The position numbers were made by a program, and so were the translations under genes. Below the pieces are notes generated by a model. That model saw only the letters and a list, made by a program, of their open reading frames with translations, had not been told where the DNA came from and did not search any database. Positions 28,211 through 39,100 of a DNA stretch of 64,000 bases are shown one piece after another. The DNA is from Mesorhizobium sp. CAU 1732 (lineage in GTDB: Bacteria > Pseudomonadota > Alphaproteobacteria > Rhizobiales > Rhizobiaceae), in contig NZ_JBDQQR010000001.1 in NCBI RefSeq assembly GCF_039888675.1, positions 62,001 to 126,000 on the forward strand, read 5' to 3'. Each line of letters opens with the position of its first letter. The stretch's first letter is position 1.

Positions 28211-30763
28211 ATGCCAGGGGTTGACCCACTGGAGGCGGGGATGACCTGCACCGGGGACCGGATTGATTCCGGATGCGAAACGATTGGTCGGGGAACGGCC
28301 CGCCGCCTGGCTGACGCGCTTGCGGGTTCCGTCGCCGGACTTGGCGTCCTGTCGTTGCCGGTCGTCGCCTTCGCGCAGAGCGGTGAGGCCGCGCGCGCCG
28401 CCGGCCGCGTCTCGCTTGCGACCAGCGACGTGATCCAGCTTGCGCTCTTCCTGGGCATAACCGGCGCGGCCATGCTGTCGGCGATCCTCCTGATCCGCGA
28501 GCGCGCCCGCACCGCGAACGAGAACGTTCATCTGCGCGAACGCGTGGCCGAGCTGGGCACCGCACTCCAGCGCTCCGAATCGCTGCTCAATCTCAGGGAC
28601 CAGCGCATCGTCGTCTGGTTCGACGATGCGCGTAAGCCCGAACTGGTCGGCACGCTCGCGGCCGCCGATGCACCGGAAGATCGCGCCACGTTCATGGCGT
28701 TCGGCAAATGGATGTCGCCGCGCAGCGCGGCCGCGCTCGAGCGTGCGATTGCGGGATTGCGCGAGCAGCGCAAGGCGTTCGACCTCGTTGCGGAAACGAA
28801 CAGGGGCGCATTGCTTGAAATCCAGGGCCGGATCGCGGCCTCGCATGTCGCCGTGCGCTTCCTTTCTTTGACCGACGCCCGCCGCGACCACGCGGAACTG
28901 CGTCTCGATCACCAGCGCCTGCAGAGCGAACACGGAAATCTTCTCGGCCTTCTCGATACGCTGAAAATGCCGGCCTGGATGCGTTCGGGCGATGGCAGCT
29001 TGAGCTGGGTCAACGCGGCCTATGCCGAAGCGGTCGAGGCGCCGACGGCGGCGATGGCCATCGACGAGAAGCGCGAGATGCTCGGCACCGCCGCGCGCGA
29101 GCAGATCGGCCACGCGCATCTGTCCAGCCCCGTCTTTGCGCAGAGCCTGTCCACGGTGATCGGTGGCGACCGCCGCGTGTTCGCGGTCACCGACTTTGCC
29201 GGCAAGGACGGCTCGGTCGGCCTCGCCTGCGACATCAGCGATATCGAGGCGATCCGCGAGGAGCATGAGCGGACCGTGCGCAGCCATGCCGACACGCTCG
29301 ACCAGTTGAACACCGCCGTCGCGATCTTCGACACCGACCAGAAACTGCGCTTCTTCAACCAGGCTTTCCAAAAGCTCTGGGAGCTGGATATCGCCTTCCT
29401 GTCGAGCGGGCCCGACAACACGATCCTGCTCGATCGCCTGCGCAGCGACGGCAAGCTTGCGGAACAGCCCGAGTGGCGGCGCTGGAAGGAAGCGCTGCTT
29501 GAGGCCTATCGCGCCGTCGAGCCGGAGGAGCATCTCTGGCACCTGCCGGACGGCCAGACGCTTCGCGTCGTCGCCAACCCGCAGCCGAAGGGCGGCGTGA
29601 CGTGGGTCTTCGAAAACCTGACCGAGAAGATCAGCCTCGAAAGCCGCTACAACACCGCTGTTCGGGTTCAGAACGTTACGCTGGACAACCTCGCAGAAGG
29701 CGTTGCCGTCTTCGGGCCGGACGGCCGTGTGCGGCTTTCCAACCCCGCCTTTTCCACCCTTTGGGGCATTCCGGCCGGACTGGTGAAGGCCGGGACGCAC
29801 ATCTCCGTGGTGAAGGCCGCGTGCCAGTCGCTGACACGGTCGAGCCCGTGGGGCGAGCTTGCCGCCGCCGCGACTGGCTTTGACGAGGAACGCCGCGATG
29901 GCCAGGGCCAGGTCGAGCTCAACAACGGCTCGGTGCTCCGCTACGCACTCGTCCATCTGCCGAACGGGCAGGTGATGACGACCTTCGTCGACGTGACCGA
30001 CAGCGTGAATGTCGAGCGCATGCTCAAGGACAAGAACGAGGCGCTGGAGCGCGCGGACCAGCTCAAGAACGACTTCGTCCAGCACGTGTCCTACGAGCTT
30101 CGCTCGCCGCTGACCAACATCATCGGCTTCACGGAACTCCTTGGCCAGGAGACGACCGGGCCTCTCAACCAGCGCCAGCGCGACTATGTCGGCCATATCG
30201 CCTCGTCGTCTGCCGAACTGGATACGATCGTCGACGACATTCTCGATCTGGCGACCGTGGATGCCGGCATCATGGAACTGGAGATCAGCGAAATCCTGAT
30301 CGAGAGCACCGTGAACTCGGCGGCCGACCTGGTGGCCGAACGGCTGCGCGAACACCGCATTGGCCTGGAACTCGATCTCGGCCGCGCGCCGTCCTCGTTC
30401 CATGCCGACGAGAACCGTATTCGCCAGGTTCTGTTCAACCTCCTGAGCAACGCAGCGAACTACGCGCCGGAAGGATCGACGATCCGGCTGCGCTGCGAGA
30501 GCAATCCGGGCGGCGTCGCGTTCTCGGTTCATGACGACGGGCCGGGCATCCCGGACGACGTGCTGGAGAGCATCTTCCGGCGCTTCGAGCCGCGCACCAA
30601 TGGCGGGCGTCATCGCGGTGCGGGCCTCGGCCTCTCGATCGTGAAGAGCTTCGTCGAGCTGCATGACGGCACTGTCGAGATCGACACCGGCGAAGGGCGC
30701 GGAACGACCGTGATCTGCCGGTTCCCGATGGCGCCCGAGGGATACCGGGCGGCGGCGGAATAA
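28211..30763 (+). CDS. divL: DivL-type PAS histidine-kinase-like cell-cycle regulator (Tyr in H-box)
   Basis: The protein (850 residues) has two N-terminal hydrophobic segments, a coiled-coil, a tandem PAS region (about 230-580) and a histidine-kinase core. The dimerisation H-box reads HVSYELRSPLTNIIGF, with Tyr628 where kinases have the phospho-His. This is the hallmark of DivL, the pseudokinase that acts on CckA to control CtrA in Caulobacter. N (LLSNAANYA), G1 (DDGPGI) and G2 (GAGLGLSI) boxes remain. The ATG at 28211 has a GGAGAGG site at 28194-28200; an ATG at 28187 is possible. Confidence 0.88.
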   Translation: MPGVDPLEAGMTCTGDRIDSGCETIGRGTARRLADALAGSVAGLGVLSLPVVAFAQSGEAARAAGRVSLATSDVIQLALFLGITGAAMLSAILLIRERARTANENVHLRERVAELGTALQRSESLLNLRDQRIVVWFDDARKPELVGTLAAADAPEDRATFMAFGKWMSPRSAAALERAIAGLREQRKAFDLVAETNRGALLEIQGRIAASHVAVRFLSLTDARRDHAELRLDHQRLQSEHGNLLGLLDTLKMPAWMRSGDGSLSWVNAAYAEAVEAPTAAMAIDEKREMLGTAAREQIGHAHLSSPVFAQSLSTVIGGDRRVFAVTDFAGKDGSVGLACDISDIEAIREEHERTVRSHADTLDQLNTAVAIFDTDQKLRFFNQAFQKLWELDIAFLSSGPDNTILLDRLRSDGKLAEQPEWRRWKEALLEAYRAVEPEEHLWHLPDGQTLRVVANPQPKGGVTWVFENLTEKISLESRYNTAVRVQNVTLDNLAEGVAVFGPDGRVRLSNPAFSTLWGIPAGLVKAGTHISVVKAACQSLTRSSPWGELAAAATGFDEERRDGQGQVELNNGSVLRYALVHLPNGQVMTTFVDVTDSVNVERMLKDKNEALERADQLKNDFVQHVSYELRSPLTNIIGFTELLGQETTGPLNQRQRDYVGHIASSSAELDTIVDDILDLATVDAGIMELEISEILIESTVNSAADLVAERLREHRIGLELDLGRAPSSFHADENRIRQVLFNLLSNAANYAPEGSTIRLRCESNPGGVAFSVHDDGPGIPDDVLESIFRRFEPRTNGGRHRGAGLGLSIVKSFVELHDGTVEIDTGEGRGTTVICRFPMAPEGYRAAAE

Positions 30764-30769
30764 ACCTGC

Positions 30770-32278
30770 ATGACAAGCACGTTGCTGCGGCTCGAACTGC
30801 CAGATGAGGATGCATCGCGCAGGCTCGGCGAGGATATCGCCATGATGCTGGCGCGGGGCGACGTGGTCGCGCTCGACGGCGATCTCGGCATGGGTAAGAC
30901 GACGCTTGCCCGCGCGATCATCCGCGCCATGGCCGGGGACGACGATCTGGACGTGCCGAGCCCGACTTTCACGCTGGTCCAGGTCTATGAGGGCCGCATT
31001 CCGATCCAGCATTTCGATCTCTACCGCCTGACCTCACCGGACGAACTCGACGAACTCGGTTTCGCCGAAGCGATCGAACAGGCCGCGGTGCTGATCGAGT
31101 GGCCGCAGCGTGCGGCCGGTGCGATGCCGTCCGATGCCGTGACGATTGCGCTCTCCGAACATGGCGATGGCCGGATCGTATCGATTTCGGGGCCCGAAGC
31201 CTTCATGGAGAGGCTCCAGCGCTCACTTGCGCTTCGCGCCTTCGTCCAGACGTCGGGATTTGAGCCGGCTAAGCGTCGTTTTCTGGTCGGTGACGCGTCC
31301 TCCCGTGCCTACGAGACGATTTCCGCGCCGGGCCGCGAACCACTGATCCTCATGAACGCGCCGCGGCGTCCCGATGGCCCGCCGATCCGCGACGGCAAGC
31401 CCTACAGCCAGATCGCGCATCTGGCGGAAGACGTGACGCCCTTCGTGGCGATCGCGAAGGTGCTGCGTGACGCCGGCCTCGCCGCGCCCGAAATCCCGGC
31501 AGCCGATCTCGATCAGGGCATGCTTCTGGTCGAGAATCTGGGGTCGGACGGCGTGCTCGATGCGTCAGGTGTGCCGATCGCTGAGCGATACATTGCAGCC
31601 GCCGAATTGCTCGCTGCCATGCACACCCGCCGCTGGCCGTCCCACATCGATCTGGGCGGGGGCGTGATCCACCAGGTGCCGGCCTATGACCACGGCGCGA
31701 TGGCGATCGAGACCGAGCTTCTGACCGACTGGTATCTGCCGCACGTCGCCGGCCGCCCGGCAAGCGAAGCCGAACGACGGAACTTCGCGGGCGCCTGGAG
31801 CGCGGCGTTCGACAGGCTCGACCACGCGGAAAAAAGCCTCGTCCTGCGCGACTATCATTCGCCGAACCTCATCTGGCGCGGTGACAAAGTCGGCCATGAC
31901 CGGATCGGCCTGATCGACTTTCAGGATGCGATGATCGGCCCCGCGGCCTATGACGTCGCGTCGCTTGCGATGGATGCGCGGGTGACGATCCCGCCGGAAC
32001 TGGAACGCCGCATCGTCGATGCCTACTGCGCGGCCCGCGAGGCTTCGGGGTCGTTCGACCGCGCGGCTTTCGAAGAGGCCTACGCGATCATGGCGGCGCA
32101 GCGGAACTCCAAGATTCTCGGCATCTTCGTCCGTCTCAACGTCCGCGACGGCAAGCCCGGCTATATGAAGCACCTGCCGCGCATTCGCGACTATGTCTCG
32201 CGCGCGCTCAGCCATCCGTCGCTGCGCGCTCTGCGCGATTTTTACGCGTCTGCCGGTATCATTGGAGCCGCCGAATGA
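30770..32278 (+). CDS. tsaE: Fusion of tRNA t6A ATPase TsaE with an AmgK-type sugar kinase
   Basis: Residues about 1-150 are TsaE, the P-loop subunit of the threonylcarbamoyl-adenosine (t6A37) complex: DGDLGMGKTTLARAI, PSPTFTLVQVY and the FDLYRL/DELDELGF region. Residues about 165-500 are an aminoglycoside phosphotransferase-fold kinase with LRDYHSPNLIW (catalytic Asp and Asn) and GLIDFQDAMIG, matching AmgK, which phosphorylates the anomeric carbon of N-acetylmuramic acid in cell-wall recycling. Adjacent murU supports this. The frame is continuous at 502 residues, and the same fusion is known in Rhizobiales. Confidence 0.92.
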   Translation: MTSTLLRLELPDEDASRRLGEDIAMMLARGDVVALDGDLGMGKTTLARAIIRAMAGDDDLDVPSPTFTLVQVYEGRIPIQHFDLYRLTSPDELDELGFAEAIEQAAVLIEWPQRAAGAMPSDAVTIALSEHGDGRIVSISGPEAFMERLQRSLALRAFVQTSGFEPAKRRFLVGDASSRAYETISAPGREPLILMNAPRRPDGPPIRDGKPYSQIAHLAEDVTPFVAIAKVLRDAGLAAPEIPAADLDQGMLLVENLGSDGVLDASGVPIAERYIAAAELLAAMHTRRWPSHIDLGGGVIHQVPAYDHGAMAIETELLTDWYLPHVAGRPASEAERRNFAGAWSAAFDRLDHAEKSLVLRDYHSPNLIWRGDKVGHDRIGLIDFQDAMIGPAAYDVASLAMDARVTIPPELERRIVDAYCAAREASGSFDRAAFEEAYAIMAAQRNSKILGIFVRLNVRDGKPGYMKHLPRIRDYVSRALSHPSLRALRDFYASAGIIGAAE

Positions 32279-32997
32279 ACGCCGGGCCGCGTACGGCGAT
32301 GGTGCTGGCCGCCGGTCTCGGCAAACGCATGCGTCCCCTGACCGAAAATACGCCGAAGCCGCTGATCCCGGTTGCCGGAAAGCCGTTGCTCGACTGGGGC
32401 CTCGACGCGCTCAGCGCGGCAGGCATCGAGAAGGCGGTCGTGAATGTCCACTACCTCGGCTCCCAGATCGTCGATCATCTGGCGGGCCGCGCCGCGCCGC
32501 GCATCGTGATCTCGGACGAGACGGACCGGCTGCTCGATTCGGCCGGCGGTATCGTGAAGGCGCTCGGCGAATTGGGCGGCGAGCCGTTCTACATCATAAA
32601 CGCGGATACGTTCTGGATCGACGCCGCAAACTCCAATCTGGAGCGTCTTGCCCTTGCATGGGACGCCGGGCGGATGGATAGTCTGCTCATGCTTGCCCAT
32701 CTCGACGACGCGACAGGCCATAGCGGCACCACCGATTTCCTGATCGGCGGTGACGGCCGCCTTTCGCGCGCCAATGCGTCGCCCGACGGCCTGATCTATG
32801 CCGGCGCGGGCATCGTGCATCCACGCATATTCGATGGCGCTGCCGCTGAACCGCATTCGCTGAACCGCTATTTCGACGAGATGATCGCGCGCGGCACCCT
32901 GTTCGGGTTGCCGATGCAAGGACACTGGATCACGGTCAGCACGCCGAACTCGTTGGTGGATGCCGAAGCGGCGGTCGCGCGCCTGCGGGCTCGATGA
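32275..32997 (+). CDS. murU: MurNAc-1-phosphate uridylyltransferase MurU
   Basis: MurU converts MurNAc-1-phosphate and UTP to UDP-MurNAc, the step after AmgK, bypassing de novo synthesis and thereby giving fosfomycin tolerance in Pseudomonas. The 240-residue nucleotidyltransferase has the N-terminal signature MVLAAGLGKRMRPLTENTPK then LIPVAGKPLLDW, and metal-binding IINADTFW. It overlaps the tsaE-amgK stop by four bases. Confidence 0.92.
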   Translation: MNAGPRTAMVLAAGLGKRMRPLTENTPKPLIPVAGKPLLDWGLDALSAAGIEKAVVNVHYLGSQIVDHLAGRAAPRIVISDETDRLLDSAGGIVKALGELGGEPFYIINADTFWIDAANSNLERLALAWDAGRMDSLLMLAHLDDATGHSGTTDFLIGGDGRLSRANASPDGLIYAGAGIVHPRIFDGAAAEPHSLNRYFDEMIARGTLFGLPMQGHWITVSTPNSLVDAEAAVARLRAR

Positions 32998-35900
32998 CGG
33001 GCTTCGATACGGCGGCGCGCGAAGTGCCGAATGTCCTGTCGATCCCCGCCGGCGTGCCCTTCCTCGAAACGCTCGCAGATGCCGTGCTGGATGGCCGGCT
33101 TGTCGAGGGCGTGGCGACACGCGACGATCCGCTGGCGCTGGCCGCGACGACGATCTACGTGCCGACGCGCCGCGCGGCCCGGGCGTTGCGCAGCGCCTTC
33201 GTGGACAGGCTTGGCGGGGTGTCGGCGATCCTGCCCACCATCCGCCCGCTGGGCGAATTCGAGGAGGACGCGGGTCTTTTCGATGGGTCGGAAGCCGACG
33301 AACTGTCGCTCGCGCCGCCGATAGAGCCGCTCGACCGAATTCTGCTCATGGCGCCGCTCGTGCAGGCGTGGAAACGTCGCCTGCCGGCTCATGTCGCGGC
33401 CCTGTTCGGCGAAGATGTCGTCGTTCCGGCGTCACTCTCGGATGCGCTGTGGCTGTCGCGGGACCTTGCCGATCTGATGGACGAGATCGAGACCGGCGGC
33501 GCGGACTGGGCGCGGCTGGCGGGCCTCGTTCCGGAAGATCTCGCCAATTGGTGGCAGGTGACGCTCGAATTTCTCGATATCGTCACCCGCGCCTGGCCTG
33601 CGCTGCTGGTCGAGCGCGACCGCTCGAACCCTGCCGCGCACCGTAACGCGATGATCCGGGCGGAAGCCGTCCGCCTTGCCCGCGCGCCGCCGGCCGGACC
33701 CATCATCGCCGCGGGTTCCACGGGCTCGATCCCGGCGACGGCGGAACTTCTGGCCACGATCGCGCGGCTTCCTTTGGGGGCGGTCGTCCTGCCCGGTCTC
33801 GACCGCGAAGCCGACGCGCGAAGCTGGGCCGAGATCGCCAGCGACGACAACCCGCCCTCGAGCTTCGGCCATCCGCAGGCGGGCCTGAAGAAGCTGCTCG
33901 GCCTTCTCGGCATCGATCGCTCCGAGGTGAGGGAGGTCTCGTCCGCGCCTGCCGGCATGGCGGCCCGGATCCGCGCGGTCAACGAGGCTTTGCGACCGGC
34001 CGAAACCACCGATGCGTGGGCAATCGGCGACCGAACCGTCGATCCGGCGACGTTCGATGGCGTCAGCCTGATCGAGGCGGCCAATGAACGCGAGGAAGCG
34101 CTGGCGATCGCCGTGACGCTGAGGCTCGCCATCGGGGATGGATCGAAAAGTGCCGCGCTCGTCACGGGCGACCGGCTGCTTGCGCGTCGCGTCTCGGTCG
34201 AATTGCGGCGTTTCGGCATCGAGGCCGACGATTCGGGCGGGACGCAGCTTTCCTCGACGCCGCCGGCGACATTGCTTCGCGACATGCTGGAAGCGGTCTT
34301 CCGGCCGGGTGATTCGGTCTCGATCATGGCGCTTCTGAAACATCCGCTGCTCCGATCCGGCATGGATCGCCAGCATGTCCGCGCTGCCGCTGAGGCGATC
34401 GACCTGGTCGCGCTGCGCGGCGGTGTGGGGCGGCCCGACATCACGGAACTCCGCGCGCGGTTTGATCGCTGCATCGACGCCCTCCTGGGCGACCCGCGCA
34501 AGCCGTTCTGGCTGGAGCGCCTGTCGCAGGAGCGGATCGATGGCTGCCGCCGCCTGCTCGACGCGATCGGGCTCGCGCTGGCCGAACTAGCGGGCTTGCG
34601 AGGGCAAAAATCATCGGTGTCGCAGCTTGCGCGCGCATCCGTCCTCGCGATCGAGGCTCTCGGGCGTGATGAAAATGGAAGCCTTGGCGAGTTCTATCGC
34701 GGCGATGCAGGCGACCGGCTTGCGGCGTTCCTGCGCTCCCTTGTGGGCGCCACCGCCGAGCTACCGGTCGACACCGGTGAGTGGCCCGAGGTGCTTGCGG
34801 CGCTCATCTCCGGCGAGACGGTGAAACCGTCGGTGGCAGGCGACTACCGCGTGTCGATCTGGGGCGCGCTCGAAGCCCGGCTACAGACCGTGGACACGCT
34901 GGTTCTGGGCGGGCTCAACGAAGGCTCCTGGCCGCGCAAGGCCGAGCCGGATCGCTTCATGTCGCGCTTCATGAAGGCCGGCATGGACCTCGAGCCGCCG
35001 GAGCGCCGCATCGGTCAGGCCGCGCATGACTTCGTTATGGCGATGGGCACGCCCAACGTTGTGCTGACGCGCGCGGCACGTGCTGGCGACGCCCCGGCGC
35101 TCGCGTCTCGCTGGCTGCAACGGATCAAGACATTTGCCGGCAAAGAACCGGTGGCGGCGATGGCCGCTCGTGGTATGGCTGTGCTGGGTTGGGTCCGTGA
35201 TCTGGACCGCAGCGAGCCTGTCCCGTTTGCCCCGCGACCGCGCCCGATTCCCCCGCTGGACAGGCGTCCGGTCAATTTCTCCGTGACGGAGATCGAGACG
35301 CTCAGGCGCGATCCATACGCCATCTATGCGCGGCGAATTCTTCGCCTGGAGCCGCTGCAACCCCTGCTGCGGGATCCGGGTGCCGCCGAACGCGGAAACC
35401 TGTTCCACGATATCGTGCATCAATTCGCAGTCGCGGGCATCGATCCCTTCGCCCCCGAGGCGGAAGCGAAGCTGCTCGAGATCGGCCGAAGGCTGTTCGA
35501 CGAAGCGGCCTTGCCGCCCGATGTCGATGCGATCTGGTGGCCGCGCTTCGCCAAGATGGCATCCGGGTTCATTGTCTGGGAGCGCGGCCGCCCGGCCGGC
35601 ATCAAGCGCCGCATCGCCGAGGCGCGCGCGGATGCCACGCCGGTCGGCGTCACCCGCGCCACGCTGCGCGGACGTGCGGACCGGATCGATCTGCGCGCCG
35701 CCGATCATGCCGACATCCTCGATTTCAAGACCGGCTCGTCGCCATCCAAGGGTCAGGCGCACACGCTGCTGGCGCCGCAGCTTGCGCTGGAAGGCGCGCT
35801 GTTGATGCGCGGTGCGTTCGGCGAGGCCGGTAAGGTGACGCCATCGGAACTCGCCCATGTGCGCATGAAGCCCAACGGCGACGTGCTGGAGGAATCCATT

Positions 35901-36116
35901 CTGGAATTCAACCGGCAGCCCAAGACCGCCACGCAGCTTTCCGACGAGGCGTGGGAACGCCTGGAACGGCTGGTCGCACATTATGAGCGGGCGGAAACCG
36001 GATATCTGTCGCGCGCCCTTCCCTTCCGCGAAGGCGACATGACCGGAAATTACGACCATCTCGCACGTGTGCTGGAATGGTCGGCCGGCGGCGATACCGG
36101 GGAGGAGGTGGAATGA
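32994..36116 (+). CDS. addB: Double-strand break repair protein AddB
   Basis: AddB is the second subunit of the AddAB helicase-nuclease that resects DNA ends for RecA. The 1040-residue protein has a C-terminal PD-(D/E)XK nuclease (ERGNLFHDIVH and ILDFKTGSSPSKGQ). At the N-terminus, where a Walker A would be, the sequence is SIPAGVPFLETLADAVLDG, without the GKT/S, as in other alphaproteobacterial AddB. No four-Cys iron-sulfur arrangement is evident around the nuclease. Overlaps murU and addA by four bases each (ATGA). Confidence 0.94.
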   Translation: MTGFDTAAREVPNVLSIPAGVPFLETLADAVLDGRLVEGVATRDDPLALAATTIYVPTRRAARALRSAFVDRLGGVSAILPTIRPLGEFEEDAGLFDGSEADELSLAPPIEPLDRILLMAPLVQAWKRRLPAHVAALFGEDVVVPASLSDALWLSRDLADLMDEIETGGADWARLAGLVPEDLANWWQVTLEFLDIVTRAWPALLVERDRSNPAAHRNAMIRAEAVRLARAPPAGPIIAAGSTGSIPATAELLATIARLPLGAVVLPGLDREADARSWAEIASDDNPPSSFGHPQAGLKKLLGLLGIDRSEVREVSSAPAGMAARIRAVNEALRPAETTDAWAIGDRTVDPATFDGVSLIEAANEREEALAIAVTLRLAIGDGSKSAALVTGDRLLARRVSVELRRFGIEADDSGGTQLSSTPPATLLRDMLEAVFRPGDSVSIMALLKHPLLRSGMDRQHVRAAAEAIDLVALRGGVGRPDITELRARFDRCIDALLGDPRKPFWLERLSQERIDGCRRLLDAIGLALAELAGLRGQKSSVSQLARASVLAIEALGRDENGSLGEFYRGDAGDRLAAFLRSLVGATAELPVDTGEWPEVLAALISGETVKPSVAGDYRVSIWGALEARLQTVDTLVLGGLNEGSWPRKAEPDRFMSRFMKAGMDLEPPERRIGQAAHDFVMAMGTPNVVLTRAARAGDAPALASRWLQRIKTFAGKEPVAAMAARGMAVLGWVRDLDRSEPVPFAPRPRPIPPLDRRPVNFSVTEIETLRRDPYAIYARRILRLEPLQPLLRDPGAAERGNLFHDIVHQFAVAGIDPFAPEAEAKLLEIGRRLFDEAALPPDVDAIWWPRFAKMASGFIVWERGRPAGIKRRIAEARADATPVGVTRATLRGRADRIDLRAADHADILDFKTGSSPSKGQAHTLLAPQLALEGALLMRGAFGEAGKVTPSELAHVRMKPNGDVLEESILEFNRQPKTATQLSDEAWERLERLVAHYERAETGYLSRALPFREGDMTGNYDHLARVLEWSAGGDTGEEVE

Positions 36117-39100
36117 GCCGCATCCTCCACGTGCCGCAGGATACGATCGACGCGCAGGCAAAGGCGTCGCAGCCACGCATCTCGGCATGGGTGTCGGCCA
36201 ATGCCGGCTCGGGCAAGACGCATGTCCTGGCGCAGCGGGTGATCCGGCTGCTGCTCGATGGCGCCGATCCCTCGCGCATCCTGTGCCTGACCTATACGCG
36301 CGCTGCCGCCGCCAATATGGCGAACCGCGTCTTCGCGAACCTGTCGCGCTGGGCGACGCTTGCCGATACCGAACTCTCGGCCGAAATCGCGACGCTCACC
36401 GGCCACGCACCCGATGCGTCGCGCATCGCACGCGCCCGCCAGCTCTTCGCCCGCGCGCTGGAGACGCCGGGTGGCCTCAAGATCCAGACGATCCATGCGT
36501 TCTGCGAAGCGGTGCTGCACCAGTTTCCGCTCGAGGCCAACATCGCCGGCCATTTCGAGATGCTGGACAGCCAGATGGAGGCGGCACTCGTGGCCGAGGC
36601 GCGCCGCGAGATGATCACGGCCGCAGGCTCGGACCATCCGGGCCTCGGCGAAGCGTTTGCCGCCGTTCTGCAGATTGGCGGCGAGATGGGCCTCGACGCG
36701 CTTCTGGGCGCGATCGTCTCGCAACGCGATGCGCTGCGGCGCTTCATCGCGCAGATCGGCGAAGGCGATCCTCGCTTCGTCCCGCTGTTCGAGGAATTTG
36801 GCTTTTCCGGTTCTGAAACGCCCGACGCGTTGGCTGGCGACATCTGGCCGGACAGCTATTTCGACATGAACCTCGCCCGTGCGATCGATGCGCGGGCCCA
36901 TGCGGCGGGCAAGGCGACCGCGGCAGGGTTCGCGGCGAACCTCTCGGCCGCCTGTGCGCTGGAAGCGCCGAGCGACCGCCTGTGGGCGCTGCGCGGTGCT
37001 TTCCTGACCAGGAAGGAGGGCGTTTGGGCTGCGAGATCGACCAAGTCGATCATGGCGAAGGGTGTCGGCGAGCATTTCCCGGAATTCGCCGAGGAATTCG
37101 CGCGCTTCGCCGGCGCGATCGACGTGGCCTGTGATCGCGTTGCGCTGTTCACGATGCTCGACGGGACGCGTGCGGCCCTGGTGATCGCAGACTGGCTGAT
37201 CGCCGCCTATGAGCGGCTCAAAAGCGCGCGCGGCTTCCTCGACTTCAACGACCTGATCACACGCACGGCGGCATTGCTCTCGCGGCGCGATGCCGGCGCG
37301 TGGGTCCAGTACAAGCTGGACAAGGGCATCGATCACATCCTGCTCGACGAGGCGCAGGATACCGGTCCCGACCAATGGGCCGTCGTGAAGGCGCTCGCCT
37401 CGGAGTTCTTCGCCGGCCAGGGCGCGCGCGAGGTCCAACGGACGGTTTTCGCCGTTGGCGACGAGAAGCAGTCGATCTATTCCTTCCAGGGCGCGGATCC
37501 TGAATCCTTCGCCATCGGCGGCCGCGAATTCCGTGATCGCGTGGTGGAAGCCGATGGGCGCTTCGAGCATGTGCGGCTGACGCGCTCGTTTCGCTCGACA
37601 TGGGACGTGCTTTCAGCCGTCGATCTCGTTTTTGCCCGAGAGGAGAATCGCGACGGGCTGACGCGTGACCCGGAGCCGATCGAGCATCTGGCGATCCGCG
37701 AGAACGCACCCGGCCATGTCGAGGTTTGGCCTTCGCTGGGGCCCGTCGACGTCGAGGAACCCGACGACTGGACCGAGGCGATCGATCACGCGTCCGCGCC
37801 CGCCGTCAGGCTCGCGCGCCAGATCGCCGACACGGTGGAGCATTGGCTGAAGACCGCCAACGTGATCGAGGGCACCGGCCGTCGCCTGAGCGCCGGTGAC
37901 GTGATGGTTCTGGTTCGGAAACGCGACCGCTTCATCCACGCGCTCGGGCGCGAATTGAAGGATCGCGGCATTCCGGTCGCCGGCGCGGATCGGCTCATGC
38001 TGACCGGCCATATCGCGGTGCAGGACCTGATGGCGATCGCGCGCATCGCGCTCCAGCCCGACGACGACCTCTCTCTGGCCGCTTTGCTCAAGAGCCCGAT
38101 CTTCGGCTTCGACGAAGACGCGCTCTATCGCTTAGCTGCGGATCGGCCGAAAGGCCGTTCGCTTCTGGCATCGTTGCGTCTGGCCGCCGATCACGACGCG
38201 CGCGCGCGTTCCGTGGCTGACTTGCTGGCAAAATGGCGGCGCGAAGCAGGCTTCCACCCGCCATTCGAGTTCTTTGGCAACATTCTGGGCCGAGATCGCA
38301 TGCGCTCCCGCTTCATCGCGCGGCTGGGCCCCGAAGCGGGCGACGTCGTGGACGAGTTCCTGAACTTCTGTCTCGCCGCCGAGCGCACGGGCGTCACCGA
38401 ACTCGAGGCGTTGATCGCCCTGCTCGATGGCGGCGGCCCCGAGATCAAGCGCGAGATGGACCAGACGCGCGGCGAAGTCCGCATCATGACGGCCCACGCC
38501 GCAAAGGGGCTCGAAGCGCCGGTCGTGTTCCTCGTCGACAGCGGCAGCGCGGCGTTCTCCGACAGCCATCTTCCGCGCCTGATGCCCTTCGACGCTCCGC
38601 GGAAAGGTTGGCACGGGCGCGGCTTCCTGTGGCGTGCCGCCTCCGACACGAACAACGCGTTCTCGCGGGAGTTGACGGGGCTTGCCCGCGCCAAGGCGGA
38701 GCAGGAATACAGGCGGCTCCTCTATGTCGGAATGACACGGGCCGAGGACAGGCTGATCGTCTGCGGCTACCACGGCAAGCGCGGCCAGGCCGACGGAAGC
38801 TGGCACACGATGGTTGGTGGCGCGCTTGCCGCCTCCGAGCATACGCAACAGCGTCAGCATGAGGCGACCGGCGAGACGGTCCTTCGTTACGCGGTGACGC
38901 CATCGCAGCGCGTGGAGGCGGAAGCCGAGACGAAGACGGTGGCGGACGCTGCGGCCCCGGTTCCAGCGTCGCTCTGGGAGAAGCTCCCCGCCGCGCCTCC
39001 CTTGCCGCGCCCGCTGTCACCCTCGGGCACGTCCGCGATCATCGAGCCGGAACCCGAACTGTCGCCGACACAGCGTTCCCCGGTGCTCGACGCGGAACTG

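Noticed and set aside
26642..31012. Very long minus-strand open frame (1456 codons) opposite ahcY and divL
   Set aside because: It spans two recognised plus-strand genes and their intergenic terminator, with biased composition and no recognisable domain. It is a high-GC shadow frame.
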